Translations under genes and position numbers: made by a program | The notes under the pieces: generated by a model | Database searches by the model: none | The model's input: the letters and a program-made list of their open reading frames with translations, nothing else | What the model was told of the DNA's origin: nothing | Source: Mesorhizobium sp. RMAD-H1 | GTDB taxonomy: Bacteria > Pseudomonadota > Alphaproteobacteria > Rhizobiales > Rhizobiaceae | Direction: 5' to 3' | Assembly: GCF_014191375.1 (NCBI RefSeq) | Contig: NZ_JACHWN010000003.1 | Coordinates: 186,001-250,000, forward strand | DNA: 64,000 nt | In this document: positions 18,027 to 27,873 of the stretch, in pieces | Position numbering within the stretch: the stretch's first letter is position 1 | Layout of the letters: the number at the start of each line of letters is the position of its first letter

Positions 18027-18917
18027 ATGGCTGACGACAGAAGACCGCTCGGACTGTTCCGCAATCTCAACGCCAAGATCGCAGCGCTGCCGATGATCGC
18101 GACCGTACTCGTCGTTTTTATCGGCTGCACCCTGTGGACCGTGGTCTATTCCTTCACCTCGTCGCGCTCGCTGCCGATGCTGAACTTTGTCGGCATCGAC
18201 CAGTATACGCGGCTGTTCAACTCGTCGCGCTGGATGGTCTCGGTCGAGAACATCGCGATCTACGGCTGTCTGTCGCTGGTCTTTTCCATTGTCACCGGTT
18301 TCCTCCTTGCCGTCTTGATGGACCAGAAGATCCGCTTCGAGAATACGTTCCGCACCATCTTCCTCTACCCTTTCGCACTTTCGTTCATCGTCACCGGCCT
18401 CGTATGGCAATGGATCCTCAATCCGCTGGGGATCGAGAAGGTCGTGCGCGACATGGGTTTCGAAAGCTTCAGCCTGCCGCTGCTGACCGACCGCAGGCTG
18501 GTCATCTACGCCATCGTCATTGCCGGCCTTTGGCAGGGGACCGGTCTCGTCATGGCGCTGATGCTCGCCGGCTTGCGCAATATCGATGAGGAGATCTGGA
18601 AGGCGGCGCGCGTTGACGGCATCCCCACCTGGAGGACCTATGTCTTCATCATCATTCCGATGATGCGTCCGGTCTTCGTCACCACGCTGGTGCTGATCGC
18701 GACCGGCATCGTCAAGCTCTACGATCTCGTGGTCGCCATGACCAAGGGCGGACCTGGAATTTCATCGGAAGTGCCGGCGAAATATGTCTACGACTTCATG
18801 TTCGGCTGGGCCAATCTGGGGCAGGGCCTCGCCGCCTCGACCGTCATGCTGGCCACTGTTCTCATCATCCTCATTCCATGGGCGATGCTTGAGTTCGGCG
18901 GTCGGAAAGCCAAATGA
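18027..18917 (+). CDS. Sugar ABC transporter permease (MalF type)
   Basis: 296-residue inner-membrane permease with six predicted helices. The EAA loop is WKAARVDGIPTWRTYVFIIIPM, slightly degenerate (WKAARVDG in place of EAA). The ATG at 18027 is chosen over an adjacent TTG at 18024 because it sits six bases after GAGGAGG. It pairs with the permease at 18928 and the ATPase at 19848. Confidence 0.94.
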   Translation: MADDRRPLGLFRNLNAKIAALPMIATVLVVFIGCTLWTVVYSFTSSRSLPMLNFVGIDQYTRLFNSSRWMVSVENIAIYGCLSLVFSIVTGFLLAVLMDQKIRFENTFRTIFLYPFALSFIVTGLVWQWILNPLGIEKVVRDMGFESFSLPLLTDRRLVIYAIVIAGLWQGTGLVMALMLAGLRNIDEEIWKAARVDGIPTWRTYVFIIIPMMRPVFVTTLVLIATGIVKLYDLVVAMTKGGPGISSEVPAKYVYDFMFGWANLGQGLAASTVMLATVLIILIPWAMLEFGGRKAK

Positions 18918-18927
18918 GGAGCCCGTG

Positions 18928-19848
18928 ATGGCGGAAGCAACGGCAATCCAAGCTGGATCTCACACACATGCGGAGCCATGGGGCGCCAGGCCGAAGCGCA
19001 TGTTCGCACCGGCGACCATCATGGTGTACTCGGTGCTGATCGTGGCTGCGCTCTATTACCTCGTGCCGCTCTATGTGATGATCATGACCTCGCTCAAGGG
19101 CATGCCGGAGATCCGCCTCGGCAATATCTTTGCGCCGCCCCTTGAGGTGACCTTCGAACCCTGGGTGAAGGCGTGGGACGAGGCCTGCACCGGTCTTTAT
19201 TGCGAGGGCATCAAGACCGGCTTCTGGAATTCGGTGAAGATCACCATCCCGAGCGTCATCGCCTCGATCCTGATCGCGTCGGTCAATGGCTATGCGCTTT
19301 CCAACTGGAAGTTCAGGGGATCGGAAACCTTCTTCACCATCCTGCTCTTCGGGGCGTTCATTCCCTATCAGGTGATGCTCTACCCACTCGTGATCATCAC
19401 CCGCGAGCTCGGCATCTTCGGCACGCTGACCGGCGTTGTCGTCATCCATACCATCTTCGGCATGCCGATCCTCACATTGCTCTTCCGCAATTATTTCGCT
19501 TCATTGCCACCGGAACTGTTCAAGGCGGCGCGCGTCGACGGTGCCGGGTTCTGGCGCATCTTCCTGCAGATCATGCTGCCCATGTCGCTGCCGATCTTCG
19601 TCGTCGCCATCATCCTCCAGGTGACCGGCATCTGGAATGACTTCCTGTTCGGTGTGATCTTCGCGGGCACACCGAATTTCCCGATGACGGTGCAGCTCAA
19701 CAACATCGTGAACTCGGTTCAGGGCGTCAAGGAATACAACGTCAACATGGCCGCGACGATCCTTACGGGCGTGGTGCCGCTTCTCATCTATTTTCTTTCC
19801 GGCCGCTATTTCGTCCGGGGTATCGCAGCGGGGGCGGTGAAGGGATAA
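18928..19848 (+). CDS. Sugar ABC transporter permease (MalG type)
   Basis: 306-residue permease. A polar N-terminus of about 30 residues precedes six helices, with the EAA loop FKAARVDGAGFWRIFLQIMLPM. The start at 18928 follows the previous stop by ten bases; an in-frame ATG at 18784 would overlap the preceding gene. Its TAA shares one base with the ATG of the ATPase gene, so the two are translationally coupled. Confidence 0.94.
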   Translation: MAEATAIQAGSHTHAEPWGARPKRMFAPATIMVYSVLIVAALYYLVPLYVMIMTSLKGMPEIRLGNIFAPPLEVTFEPWVKAWDEACTGLYCEGIKTGFWNSVKITIPSVIASILIASVNGYALSNWKFRGSETFFTILLFGAFIPYQVMLYPLVIITRELGIFGTLTGVVVIHTIFGMPILTLLFRNYFASLPPELFKAARVDGAGFWRIFLQIMLPMSLPIFVVAIILQVTGIWNDFLFGVIFAGTPNFPMTVQLNNIVNSVQGVKEYNVNMAATILTGVVPLLIYFLSGRYFVRGIAAGAVKG

Positions 19849-20954
19849 TGCTTATGAAGATCGATACACATGTCGGTACCAGCGTCTCGATCCGGGACCT
19901 GTCGCTCAGCTTCGGCTCGGTCAATGTCCTGAAGAAGCTCGATCTCGATATCAGGGACGGTGAGTTCCTCGTGCTTCTCGGGCCGTCCGGCTGCGGCAAG
20001 TCCACGCTTCTGAACTGCATTGCTGGTCTTCTCGACATCTCCGAGGGGCAGATCATCATCAAGGGCAGGAACGTCACCTGGAAGGAACCGAAGGACCGCG
20101 GCATCGGCATGGTGTTCCAGTCCTATGCGCTTTACCCGCAGATGACGGTGGAGAAGAATCTCTCCTTCGGCTTGCGGGTTGCCGGCGTGCCGAAGGGAGA
20201 GATAAAGAAGCGCATCGCGCGCGCCGCCGAGATCCTGCAGATCGAGCCGCTCCTGCAGCGCAAGCCCTCCGCGCTTTCCGGCGGGCAGCGGCAGCGCGTG
20301 GCGATCGGCCGGGCGCTGGTGCGCGATGTCGATGTCTTTCTCTTCGACGAGCCGCTTTCCAATCTCGATGCGAAGCTGCGCTCGGAGCTGCGCGTCGAGA
20401 TCAAGCGGCTGCACCAGAAGCTCGGCAACACCATGATCTATGTCACGCACGACCAGATCGAGGCGTTGACGCTTGCAGACCGCATCGCGGTCATGAAGGG
20501 CGGCGTGGTACAGCAGCTCGACGATCCCATGACCATCTACAACAAGCCGCGCAATCGTTTCGTCGCCGGCTTCATCGGCTCGCCCTCGATGAACTTCATC
20601 TCCGGTGCGCTCGCCGAGAAGGGCGGCCAGCCGGTCTTTAGCGCCGACGGCCTCGAGATCGTGCTCGACGGCTATGAGGCCGACGGGGCGCTGACCCCGG
20701 GCCGCGAAGTGGTGCTGGGGCTGCGGCCCGAGCATATCCACATCGGCGGAGAGGGAAGCGACGGGTACGATGCGATCGTCGATCTCGATGAACCGATGGG
20801 CGCCGACAGCCTCGTCTGGCTGAAGGTGGCGGGCCACCCGCTCTCGGTCCGGGTCGAATCCGGCAAGCGCTATCGTGCGGGCGAGAAGGTCAAGGTGCAC
20901 TTCAATCTGACCGTGGCCTCGCTCTTCGACGCCAAGACCGAGGAGCGGATCTAG
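19848..20954 (+). CDS. Sugar ABC transporter ATPase (MalK/UgpC type)
   Basis: 368-residue ATPase energising the importer encoded just upstream. Walker A is [12 protein letters not shown], the signature [14 protein letters not shown], Walker [17 protein letters not shown], and the switch histidine lies in [10 protein letters not shown]. The C-terminal regulatory domain carries GLRPEHI. The first ATG (19848) overlaps the permease stop; a second ATG six bases on is possible. Confidence 0.94.
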   Translation: MLMKIDTHVGTSVSIRDLSLSFGSVNVLKKLDLDIRDGEFLVLLGPSGCGKSTLLNCIAGLLDISEGQIIIKGRNVTWKEPKDRGIGMVFQSYALYPQMTVEKNLSFGLRVAGVPKGEIKKRIARAAEILQIEPLLQRKPSALSGGQRQRVAIGRALVRDVDVFLFDEPLSNLDAKLRSELRVEIKRLHQKLGNTMIYVTHDQIEALTLADRIAVMKGGVVQQLDDPMTIYNKPRNRFVAGFIGSPSMNFISGALAEKGGQPVFSADGLEIVLDGYEADGALTPGREVVLGLRPEHIHIGGEGSDGYDAIVDLDEPMGADSLVWLKVAGHPLSVRVESGKRYRAGEKVKVHFNLTVASLFDAKTEERI

Positions 20955-21033
20955 GCGGATGGTGCGTGATGGAATTGCCAAGCACGCCCCTCTCTGTCCT
21001 GCCGACATTTCCGTGTGAAAGAACCCTGGCATC

Positions 21034-23522
21034 GTGAACATACCCGCACGTTCAAAAGCCGAAAACATTCTCGACCTCGCCGGCGAGTGGCGCCTGCGTG
21101 ATGTCAGTGGCCGCCATGAGGCGGCGATGGCGATCCCCGGCGATGCCATCTCCGCGCTTCATGCGGCGGGCCTGATCCCCGATCCCTATTTCGGCCGCAA
21201 CGAATATGAGCTGCGCTGGATCGCGGAGGAGGATTGGCTGGCGAGCCGCAGCTTTGTACTGCCAGCGGATGCTGCGCTTGACGGTTGGCATCTCGACATC
21301 GACTATCTCGATACGGTCGCGGAGGTCAGGATCAACGGCAGGATCGTGCTCGAGGCCGCCAACAGCTTCCGCCGGTTCCGTGTCGATGTCTCGCATGCGC
21401 TGCAGCCGGGCGAGAACCGCATCGACATCCTCTTCCGTTCCAACATCAGGGCAGGGCAGGCGCTGCAGGAGGCGCAGCCATTCTACGTGCCCTACCATGC
21501 CGGCAATTCGCCAATCCCCAACGGCAACATGCTGCGCAAGACGCAATGCCATTTCGGCTGGGACTGGAATATCGCCATCGCGCCTTTCGGTCTTTACGGG
21601 CGGATCGTGCTCGAACGCGTCGACAATATCCTGATCGCGCAGGTGCTGGTGCACCAGGCGCACGAGAACGGTTCCGTGCGCCTGACTGTCGAGATCGAGG
21701 TGGATGCCCGACATGAGGACAGCCTCTCCTATGCCATCGCCTTCGGCGATCAGGCTATATCAGGATATGCTGATATTTCCGCCGGCACCAACTGGCTGAC
21801 GGAGAGTTTTGATGTCGTCAAGCCGCAGTTGTGGTGGCCGGCGGGCAGCGGCGAGCAGCATCTCTATCAGCTCGATATCCGCGTCGGCGCGCTTGTCGAA
21901 ACCCGCCGGATCGGCCTGCGCCGGATCGAACTGGTGACGGAGCCGGACGAGGTCGGCAACCGCTTCCTCTTTCGCGTCAATGGCCGCGAAATCTTCTGCC
22001 GCGGTGCTAACTGGATCCCGCAGGATGCACTCCCCTCACGGATCACACCGCAGGCGACTGAGGATCTGCTGCAATCCGCCGTTGATGCCAACATGAACAT
22101 GATCCGCGTCTGGGGCGGCGGCTTCTACGAGCCGGACTGGTTCTATGATCTGTGCGACCGGCTGGGGTTGATGGTCTGGCAGGACTTCATGTTCGCGTGC
22201 AATCTCTATCCCTCGACCCCGGAATTCCTGGCGGAGGTGGATGAGGAGGTGCGCTATCAGACGGCGCGGCTTTCGCACCATGCCTGCATTGCGTTATGGT
22301 GCGGCGACAATGAGTTGATCGGCGCGCTCAACTGGTTCGAGGAATCCCGGCGCAACCGCGACCGCTATCTGGTGAGCTACGACCGGCTCAATCGCGTGAT
22401 CGAGACCGCTCTCAAGGAGATGCTGCCCGATACCAATTGGTGGCCGTCGAGCCCGTCACCCGGGCCGATGAACTTCGGCGATGCCTGGCATGATGACTCC
22501 TCCGGCGACATGCATTTCTGGAGCGTCTGGCATGAGGGAAAATCCTTTGACGCCTATCGCAGCGTCAATCCGCGCTTCTGCTCGGAATTCGGCTTCCAGT
22601 CCTTCCCGTCGATGCCCGTCATCCGGACCTTCGCAGAGCCGCAGGACATGAACATCGCCTCGCCCGTCATGGAGGCGCATCAGAAGAATGCCGGCGGCAA
22701 TGCGCGCATCGCCGAGACGATGTTCCGTACGTTCCGCTTTCCCGAGGGCTTCGAAAACTTCGTCTATTTGAGCCAGGTCCAGCAGGGGCTGGCGATCCGC
22801 ACCGCCGTCGAATACTGGCGCTCGCTCAAACCCCATTGCATGGGTGCGCTTTACTGGCAATTGAACGACACCTGGCCGGTGGCCTCCTGGTCGAGCCTCG
22901 ACTATGGCGGCGGCTGGAAGGCGCTGCATTACATGGCGCGGCGCTTCTTCGCGCCGGTGACGGTCAGCGCCATTCCCGACAGGGATGGATCGGCGATAAC
23001 CCTCCATGCCGTCAACGATACTCTGCATCCGGTTTCCATCGATCTGGAAATCCTCAGCATCGATGTGTCGGGCAAGGCAGTGGCGCTGCAGCAGATTAGC
23101 CAGGCCGTGCCGACCGACCGGCCGTTTCGGTCGCCTCAATCGCGCTCGATGAGACCCCCGAGGACTCGATCCTGTTCTACCGCTGGTCCGCCTCGGACGG
23201 CGGCACCGGCTGCGATCATTTCTCGCCGAAACCCTATAAGGCGCTGGCGCTGCGGGATGCCGGTATCGGTATGGTGGTGACGACCATCGCCGAGGGGCTG
23301 TCGATCACGCTCGAAGCCTCGGCACTGGCGCTCTACGTGATGCTCGAATGCGATGCAAAGGGCCGCTTCTCCGACAATGTGCTCACCCTTTATCCCGGCG
23401 AATGCGCGACTGTCATCTTTATCGCCAATGAGCAGGAGGCGGCGAAAGCCGCGGCGACATTGGTCGTGCGCGATCTCCATTCGAGTTTCCGTCCGCAATC
23501 GCAGGCGGCTTTCAGACAATGA
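21034..23522 (+). pseudogene. GH2 beta-mannosidase, interrupted by a one-base frameshift near 23115-23130
   Basis: A cytoplasmic glycoside hydrolase family 2 beta-mannosidase, expected to release mannose from imported beta-mannosides. It has an N-terminal jelly-roll, an Ig-like domain and a TIM barrel with acid/base E427 in LWCGDNE and nucleophile E518 in [11 protein letters not shown]. Frame 1 reads well to QAVPTDRP and then becomes an Arg/Pro/Ser-rich nonsense tail ending at 23280. The frame starting one base earlier continues as typical protein ([19 protein letters not shown] onward) to a stop at 23522. Restoring one base, for example a G in CCGGCC, gives 829 residues, the normal family length. 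As written, the product keeps both catalytic residues but loses the C-terminal domain. It may be a real mutation or a sequencing error. The GTG start at 21034 fits the family N-terminus. Confidence 0.85.
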
Positions 23523-23565
23523 GGAACAGTCCGGCTTTCGGCCGGCGACAAAGAAGGAACGAGGA

Positions 23566-24327
23566 ATGACCGAATTCTCCTACCAGCTCTACAGCTCGCG
23601 CAATTTTCCGCCGCTGGCCGATACGCTCGCGATGCTGAAGCATGCCGGCTACAGGAATGTCGAGGGCTATGGCGGCGTCTATGGCGATCTCGCAGGCCTC
23701 AAGAAGGGCCTCGGCGACAACGGTCTTGCCATGCCGACCGGCCATTTCGGCATCGACATGCTGGAGAAGGAGCAGGACCGCGTCCTGGAGATCGCGCAGA
23801 CGCTTGGGATGAAGGCGATCTATTGTCCTTATCTCCAGGAGGAGTTCCGCCCGTCCGGCGCCGCCGGCTGGAGGGCCTTCGGCGAGCGCCTGCAGAAGGC
23901 GGGCGAGCCCTACCGCAAGGCCGGCTATATCTTCGGCTGGCACAATCATGATTTCGAATTCCAGCCGCTTCCCGACGGCTCGGTCCCGCAGCAGCTGATC
24001 TTTGAGGCCGCGCCGGATCTTTCCTGGGAGGCCGACATTGCCTGGATCATCCGCGGCGGGGGCGATGCTCTCAAATGGATTGCCGCCTATGGCGACCGGA
24101 TCACTGCGGTGCATGTCAAGGATATCGCGCCCGTGGGTGAGAATGCCGATGAAGATGGCTGGGCCGATGTCGGCCACGGCACCATCGATTGGGCTGATAT
24201 CATGAAGGCGCTGCACAAGACGCAGGTGGAGTATCTCATCATGGAACACGACAATCCAGGCGATGCCGAACGTTTCGCCACTCGTTCGCTTGAGACGGCA
24301 AAGCGCCTCTGGGCTGCAGCCCACTGA
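23566..24327 (+). CDS. Sugar phosphate isomerase/epimerase family protein (TIM barrel)
   Basis: 253-residue AP endonuclease 2-like TIM-barrel protein, a family including xylose-isomerase-like epimerases and inosose dehydratases. Metal-site motifs are visible as FGWHNHDFEF, WEADIAWIIRGG, VHVKDIAP and EHDNPGD. The start at 23566 is preceded by GGAACGAGGA; an in-frame ATG at 23353 lies in the GH2 gene. It is co-transcribed with the GH2 and dehydrogenase genes, so it probably epimerises or isomerises an oxidised sugar from the mannoside. The exact substrate is unknown. Confidence 0.9.
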   Translation: MTEFSYQLYSSRNFPPLADTLAMLKHAGYRNVEGYGGVYGDLAGLKKGLGDNGLAMPTGHFGIDMLEKEQDRVLEIAQTLGMKAIYCPYLQEEFRPSGAAGWRAFGERLQKAGEPYRKAGYIFGWHNHDFEFQPLPDGSVPQQLIFEAAPDLSWEADIAWIIRGGGDALKWIAAYGDRITAVHVKDIAPVGENADEDGWADVGHGTIDWADIMKALHKTQVEYLIMEHDNPGDAERFATRSLETAKRLWAAAH

Positions 24328-24395
24328 AACAATGACCGGAGCGGTTCTCAGGGAAGGGAAGGCCGCTCCACAATTCATGAAATCTGGAGACTTAA

Positions 24396-25535
24396 ATGGG
24401 AAAAACGCTTGGTGTCGGCATTATCGGCTGCGGTAATATCTCGACCACCTATCTGAAACTGGCGCCGCTCTTTAAAGGCATCGAGATGCGTGCCTGCGCC
24501 GACGCCAACCCGGCGGTGGCCAAGCTCAGGGCAGGGGAATACGGAATCGTCGCGCAGAGCGTCGACGAGCTTCTGGCTAATGACGACATCGATATCGTCG
24601 TCAATCTCACGATACCGGATGCGCATTTCATGGTGACGAAGCGCATCCTTTCTTCCGGCAAGCACGCCTATTCGGAAAAGCCGCTGGTGCTTTCGCTGGG
24701 AGAGGGACTGGAGCTGAAGAAGCTCGCCGACGAGCGGGGACTGAAGGTCGGCTGCGCGCCGGACACCTTCCTTGGTGGGGCGCACCAGCTTGCCCGCCGG
24801 GCGATCGACGAGGGCAAGGTGGGCAGGATCACCTCCGGCACCTGCCATGTCATGAGCCACGGCATGGAGCACTGGCACCCCAACCCCGATTTCTTCTTCA
24901 AGCCGGGCGGCGGACCGATCCTCGATCTCGGGCCTTATTACATCGCCAATCTGATCAATCTGATCGGGCCGGTGAAGCGCGTGGCGGCCCTGACCTCCAT
25001 GGCGACGCCGACCCGCACAATCACGTCCGAACTGCGCAAGGGCGAGGTCATCCCGGTGGAAACGCCGACCACCATCCAGGCGCTGCTCGAATTCGTAAAT
25101 GGCGCCACCATTACGCTTTCGGCAAGCTGGGATGTCTGGGCGCACCGCCACGACAATATGGAGCTCTACGGCACGGAAGGCTCGCTCTTCCTCCCCGATC
25201 CGAACTTCTTCGGCGGCGATGTGCTGATCGGTCTTCCGGGAAAGAAGAAGATCAAGCCGTTGAAAGGCTGGAAGCATCCCTTCGGCATTTCCAATCAGAA
25301 ACATCCGCAGGGGGCGATGGCCAATTATCGCACCGCCGGCCTCGCCGATATGGCGGCTGCCATCATCGAAGGCCGCGACATGCGCTGCTCCATCGAGCGC
25401 GCCCTGCACGGGGTGGACGTGATGCTGTCGATCCTGCGCTCGGGCGAGGAAAAGCGCTTTGTGGATATCGAGACGAGTTGCACGCGGCCGGAAGCGCTTG
25501 ATATCGGCGAGGCCAAGGCGCTGCTGCGGAAATGA
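24396..25535 (+). CDS. Gfo/Idh/MocA-family NAD(P)-dependent oxidoreductase
   Basis: 379 residues. The N-terminal Rossmann fold shows GIIGCGNIS (about residues 8-16) and the family motif EKPLVLS with the catalytic lysine. The second domain carries GGGPILDLGPYYI, in which the conserved aspartate is retained. It oxidises or reduces a sugar or cyclitol; pairing with the adjacent TIM-barrel protein is a frequent arrangement for oxidised-sugar pathways. It is the last gene of the mannoside operon, ending just before the hairpin at 25543-25568. Confidence 0.92.
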   Translation: MGKTLGVGIIGCGNISTTYLKLAPLFKGIEMRACADANPAVAKLRAGEYGIVAQSVDELLANDDIDIVVNLTIPDAHFMVTKRILSSGKHAYSEKPLVLSLGEGLELKKLADERGLKVGCAPDTFLGGAHQLARRAIDEGKVGRITSGTCHVMSHGMEHWHPNPDFFFKPGGGPILDLGPYYIANLINLIGPVKRVAALTSMATPTRTITSELRKGEVIPVETPTTIQALLEFVNGATITLSASWDVWAHRHDNMELYGTEGSLFLPDPNFFGGDVLIGLPGKKKIKPLKGWKHPFGISNQKHPQGAMANYRTAGLADMAAAIIEGRDMRCSIERALHGVDVMLSILRSGEEKRFVDIETSCTRPEALDIGEAKALLRK

Positions 25536-25542
25536 GAGGTCG

Positions 25543-25568
25543 AGCGCACCGGGCGATGCCGGTGCGCT
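25543..25568 (+). terminator. Hairpin terminating the mannoside operon
   Basis: AGCGCACCGG (25543-25552) and CCGGTGCGCT (25559-25568) form a perfect ten-base-pair stem with a six-base loop, eight bases after the dehydrogenase stop. No T-run follows. It separates this operon from the convergent deaminase-like gene. Confidence 0.6.
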
Positions 25569-25613
25569 TCAGCCACGCTCGGCCGTGCCCGGTAACTGAC
25601 GATCGCCGGCGAC

Positions 25614-26903
25614 CTAATATCGGGGCACGAAATCCCGACCACCATCGATGGAAGACGGGCGCATCTCCAGGAAAAGCGCGCCGATGCGCGGCGCGGTCTT
25701 TGCGATAATTTTCCCGCCCTTCACCACGAAAAGACGATTTGGCTTCAAACGCAGGGCTTCCAGGACGTCTTCTGCCTGGAGGACAACGAAATCGGCCTTG
25801 CAGCCAACATCGAGGCCGTAGCCGGTCAGGCCCATGGTTTTGGCCGAATTGATCGTCAAGGCATCGAAGATCCGGCGTTTGTCCTCGATCCCGCTCATTT
25901 GGGCCACATGGATCGCCATATGCCCGACCTCGAGCATGTCGGCCGAACCCATGGAATACCACGGGTCCATCATGCAATCCTGACCGAACGAGACATTCAC
26001 GCCCGCCGCCATCAATTCACGCACACGCGTCATGCCCCGGCGCCTGGGATAGGTGTCGTGCCGGCCTTGCAGCATGATATTGATCAGCGGATTGGGAATG
26101 ACGTTGATCTCGGCTTCGGCCATCAGGGGAATGAGTTTCGAGACATAGTAGTTGTCCATCGAGTGCATCGATGTCAGGTGCGACCCCGCAACACGGCCCT
26201 GCAAGCCGAAGCGGATCGTCTCGGCGGCCAGTGTCTCGATATGGCGGGACAGCGGGTCGTCGGTCTCGTCGCAATGCATGTCGACCGGCAGGCCGCGATC
26301 GGCGGCAATCCGGCAGAGCGCTTCAACCGAGCGACGCCCTTCCTCCATGGTGCGTTCGAAATGCGGGATGCCGCCGACGATATCGATGCCCATGTCGAGC
26401 GCGCGCTCCAGCGAGGCCGCACCCCCCGGCGCCCTGTAATAGCCGTCCTGCGGAAAGGCCACGAGCTGAAGCTCGATATAGGGCGCGACCTTTTCGCGAG
26501 CTTCGAGCAACGCCTCTGCAGTCACGAGACGCGGGTCTGAGGTATCAACGTGGCTGCGGATATAGAGCAGCCCCTGAGTGACCGCGAGGTCGCAATAGCG
26601 CAGCGCGCGCTCGACCAGAGCTTCCCTGGTCAACTGTGGGCGCAACTCACCCCACAGGGCGATACCCTCCAGCAGCGTGCCGGTGATATTCATGCGCGGC
26701 ATGCCGAGGGAGAGCGTTGCGTCCATGTGGAAATGCGGATCGCAGAAGGGCGGGCTGACGAGCCGGCCGCTCGCATCGATCTCCGCGCCTGCCTCGGCGG
26801 TTATGTTTTTTTCTATCGCGGCAATCTTGCCGTCCGAAACGCCGATATCGAAACCTCTGCGCCCATCGGGCAGGTTGCCGTTGCGGATAATGAGATCAAA
26901 CAT
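25614..26903 (-). CDS. Cytosine-deaminase-like amidohydrolase with altered active-site neighbour
   Basis: 429 residues, close to the 427 of E. coli CodA, which it resembles along its whole length. Metal ligands are seen as H57/H59 in DPHFHMD, the HCDE motif with catalytic Glu, HLTSMHS, and D309 in FGQDCMMDPWY. The glutamine of VAFPQDG, used for base binding in CodA, is kept. However E. coli has FGHDDVFDPWY here: the residue before the metal Asp is Gln rather than His, and the one after is C310 rather than Asp. Change at that last position is known to alter CodA selectivity, so the substrate may be another base or cyclic amide. The start at 26903 has AGAGG upstream. It is the last gene of the BMP-type importer operon. 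Confidence 0.88.
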   Translation of the reverse strand: MFDLIIRNGNLPDGRRGFDIGVSDGKIAAIEKNITAEAGAEIDASGRLVSPPFCDPHFHMDATLSLGMPRMNITGTLLEGIALWGELRPQLTREALVERALRYCDLAVTQGLLYIRSHVDTSDPRLVTAEALLEAREKVAPYIELQLVAFPQDGYYRAPGGAASLERALDMGIDIVGGIPHFERTMEEGRRSVEALCRIAADRGLPVDMHCDETDDPLSRHIETLAAETIRFGLQGRVAGSHLTSMHSMDNYYVSKLIPLMAEAEINVIPNPLINIMLQGRHDTYPRRRGMTRVRELMAAGVNVSFGQDCMMDPWYSMGSADMLEVGHMAIHVAQMSGIEDKRRIFDALTINSAKTMGLTGYGLDVGCKADFVVLQAEDVLEALRLKPNRLFVVKGGKIIAKTAPRIGALFLEMRPSSIDGGRDFVPRY

Positions 26904-26928
26904 GACAAGCCTCTTTGGATGAAAATGA

Positions 26929-27873
26929 TCAGCGTTCGCCGCGGCGATAGGGTTGCATGAGCGCCTGGGGAACTCTGGCGCGCCGCGCCATGACGGCAAG
27001 TGCCGCGATGGAAAGAATGTAGGGGATCATCAGGAAAATCTGGTAGGGGACAACGCCGCTCAAAACCGTCTGCAATCGCAATTGGAAGCCGTCGAAGAAC
27101 GCGAAGAGCAGCGCGCCCAGCAAGGCCCGCCCCGGTCGCCACGATGAAAAGACCACCAGCGCAATACAGATCCATCCGCGCCCCTGAACCATGGTCGGAA
27201 AGAAACTGTTGAAGGCGGACAATGTCAGAAATGCTCCGGCAGCGCCCATCAGGGCGCTTCCGGCGACGAGGGCGCCGTAGCGGACGATCACCGGATTTAT
27301 CCCCTGGGCCTCCGCCGCAAGCGGATTCTCACCGGTCATGCGCACGGCCAGACCAAGTGGCGTGCGAAACAGGAGATACGCCAGGATCAGCGCCAGGACG
27401 ATCGCCAGATAGGTCGGCGCGGTTTGCGAGAAGAGGGCGGGGCCGATGAAGGGCAGGAACGACAGGCCCGGGATATCGATCGGCTGGAACGGCTCGATGG
27501 TAGGAGGCGTCCCGGCCACCGGTACGAACAGCCGGAAGAGGTAATAGGCAAAACTCGAGGCAAACAGCGTCACGCCAAGACCCGCGACATGCTGCGAAAG
27601 ACCGAGCGTGACTGTCAGCATGGCAAGCAGCAGTCCGAAAACGCCGCCGGAAAAGGCAGCGATGAGAAAACCTGTCCAGAGATCGGCTCCGCTATAAACC
27701 GAATACCAGCCGATCATGGCACCGAAGGTCATGATGCCCTCGATGCCAAGGTTGAGAACGCCCGCGCGCTCGCAAATCAACGCTCCAAGCGTGCCCAGGA
27801 TAAGGGGCGTTGCGATCCGCAGCACGGCTGCCCACAAGCCCGCTGAGGCGAGTATATCGAAAAGCGTGCTCAT
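26929..27873 (-). CDS. BMP-type ABC transporter permease, second subunit
   Basis: 314-residue membrane permease of the branched-chain/nucleoside (BPD_transp_2) class. Family motifs include LICERAGVLNLGIEGIM near residue 30 and a later GENPLAAEAQGI. The start at 27873 overlaps the stop of the preceding permease gene by four bases (ATGA); a long upstream in-frame extension is arginine-rich antisense of that gene and is rejected. It partners with the permease at 27870-28919 for uptake of a nucleoside or base. Confidence 0.94.
   Translation of the reverse strand: MSTLFDILASAGLWAAVLRIATPLILGTLGALICERAGVLNLGIEGIMTFGAMIGWYSVYSGADLWTGFLIAAFSGGVFGLLLAMLTVTLGLSQHVAGLGVTLFASSFAYYLFRLFVPVAGTPPTIEPFQPIDIPGLSFLPFIGPALFSQTAPTYLAIVLALILAYLLFRTPLGLAVRMTGENPLAAEAQGINPVIVRYGALVAGSALMGAAGAFLTLSAFNSFFPTMVQGRGWICIALVVFSSWRPGRALLGALLFAFFDGFQLRLQTVLSGVVPYQIFLMIPYILSIAALAVMARRARVPQALMQPYRRGER

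Noticed and set aside
19806-21149. 447-codon open frame on the minus strand
   Set aside because: Antisense to the MalK-type ATPase; no motif.
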